DNA of 6,036 bases from Clostridia bacterium (GTDB taxonomy: Bacteria; Bacillota_A; Clostridia; Christensenellales; Borkfalkiaceae), in assembly GCA_017399665.1 (NCBI GenBank), contig JAFQBR010000248.1, positions 1 to 6,036 on the forward strand, written 5' to 3'. The position numbers and the translations under genes are program-made. The stretch's first letter is position 1. Each line of letters starts with the position of its first letter. A model generated the notes under the pieces. That model saw only the letters and a list, made by a program, of their open reading frames with translations, made no database searches and was not told the DNA's origin. Shown here in pieces: positions 5,711-6,036 of this stretch.

Positions 5711-5823
5711 GTGCTTGTGTTTGGCGTTCCGTCTGAGTTGCAAACGGTACAATTACCCCATGCGTTATATCTATATTTTACCACATAGTTTCCAGCACTG
5801 TCAAGTATTCCGGTAATATTTAA
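5711..5823 (-). repeat. RHS core repeat, copy C (diverged)
   Basis: The segment aligns with 3306-3420 and 4936-5050 at clearly lower identity than those two share with each other. It lacks their in-frame TAA, having GGA at that site. The non-coding leader of A and B is not found next to it. Confidence 0.8.
5775..5804 (-). promoter_or_regulatory. Promoter-like site inside RHS fragment C
   Basis: On the minus strand TTGACA (5804-5799), 18 nt, TAAAAT (5780-5775) with TG one base before the -10. It has the same spacing as in A and B although the spacer bases differ. It lies just after a terminator and upstream of the lipoprotein gene at 5197-5634, whose only visible promoter it is. Confidence 0.55.
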
Positions 5824-5830
5824 CTACACC

Positions 5831-5869
5831 TAAGTAAAAAGGGTGAAGCTGATATTTTTAGCCCCACCC
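5831..5869 (-). terminator. Rho-independent terminator after the right-edge gene
   Basis: On the minus strand GGGTGGGGCT (5869-5860) pairs with AGCTTCACCC (5850-5841), ten pairs including two G-T, around a 9 nt loop, followed by TTTTTACTT (5840-5832). It ends transcription from the partial gene at 5931-6036 and insulates RHS fragment C. The stretch 5870-5930 is AT-rich spacer in which I see nothing else. Confidence 0.8.
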
Positions 5870-5930
5870 TTAATGCCAAAAGCAATGTTTATAAATTCGC
5901 TTTAATATATTGATAATTACTTATTTAATT

Positions 5931-6036
5931 TCAATCTTCCAAATATTTATTCAAAATATTTAAAAAATCTTCTTTATTAAAAACTAACTGGGTTGACTCA
6001 TAAATCAATGATTTTGATTCTTCATCATAATAAATA
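5931..6036 (-). CDS. C-terminal end of a small protein, probable fourth immunity-like gene
   Basis: A minus-strand frame open from the right edge ends at TGA (5933-5931) and gives the last 34 residues of a protein: IYYDEESKSLIYES, TQLVFNKEDFLNILNKYLED. The ending resembles SYSKIGFDKESFEIFINKYK of the 5197-5634 lipoprotein (aromatic strand, F-[DN]-K-E-[DS]-F, then I-x-x-[IL]-[NI]-NKY), so it is likely another member of that family. A terminator follows 62 nt downstream. The start, signal peptide and upstream context lie outside the window. Confidence 0.6.
   Translation of the reverse strand, partial: IYYDEESKSLIYESTQLVFNKEDFLNILNKYLED

Larger units (their letters stand above)
5641..5823 (-). 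pseudogene. RHS core fragment C
   Basis: This is the longest core relic, open for 60 codons from after a TAG to TAA at 5643-5641, with no start codon. It reads NITGILDSAGNYVVKYRYNA, WGNCTVCNSDGTPNTSTDF, and IGNINPFRYRGYYWDIRRGV. This is the classic RHS-associated core ending, which in full proteins continues as DIETGLYYLxSRYYDP before the toxin tip. The homology stops at WDI, eight bases of AGAGGAG-type sequence form the ribosome-binding site of the next gene, and no tip is present. A terminator lies immediately upstream (5831-5869), so the large upstream part of the rhs gene is absent as well. Confidence 0.85.

Overview
The window looks like a chromosomal segment of an uncultured, low-GC Gram-positive bacterium of the Bacillota, most likely a gut-type clostridium. 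The evidence is Gram-positive-style lipoprotein signal peptides, good Shine-Dalgarno sequences, AT-rich spacers, and an acyltransferase plus DUF6320 pair of a kind I know from Bacillota genomes. TGA is a normal stop here, because several intact genes end with it. Every gene I can support lies on the minus strand, so transcription runs from high to low coordinates.

The right half (about 3245-6036) is an accessory region that I read as the remains of several RHS-type polymorphic-toxin cassettes. Three short pieces of RHS core sequence (C at 5641-5823, B at 4907-5035, A at 3280-3405) lie in the same orientation. All three encode variants of the RHS core ending (Y-x-AWGNC-x-VCNSDG-x-PNTS). C still reads into GNINPFRYRGYYWDI, and each piece then breaks off abruptly. 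C and B run directly into genes for small lipoproteins (5197-5634 and 4413-4910). A third small lipoprotein (3590-4045) follows a decayed toxin-tip-like reading frame (4067-4354). The end of a fourth small protein enters from the right edge (5931-6036). Fragment A leads only into a terminator and looks like a cassette that has lost its payload. The small lipoproteins resemble one another weakly and are best read as orphan immunity proteins, which is inference. A promoter-shaped sequence, TTGACA-18 nt-TAAAAT, is embedded in all three core pieces and could keep the orphan genes expressed. A and B also share an almost identical 220 bp block and a 35 bp terminator.

The left half (1-3172) is more ordinary and visibly less AT-rich. 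From its own promoter (3144-3172) come a lipoprotein with a trypsin/HtrA-like domain and a PDZ domain (1968-3104), whose catalytic serine position appears to be leucine; then a condensation-domain/alcohol-acyltransferase-like enzyme with an HHxxxDG motif (630-1907); then, overlapping it by ATGA, a zinc-ribbon multi-spanning membrane protein of DUF6320 type (633 down to the left edge, incomplete). The last two are translationally coupled and probably act together at the membrane. The protease-like gene is 60 nt upstream and may belong to the same transcript.

No tRNA, rRNA, CRISPR array, transposase or integrase was seen.
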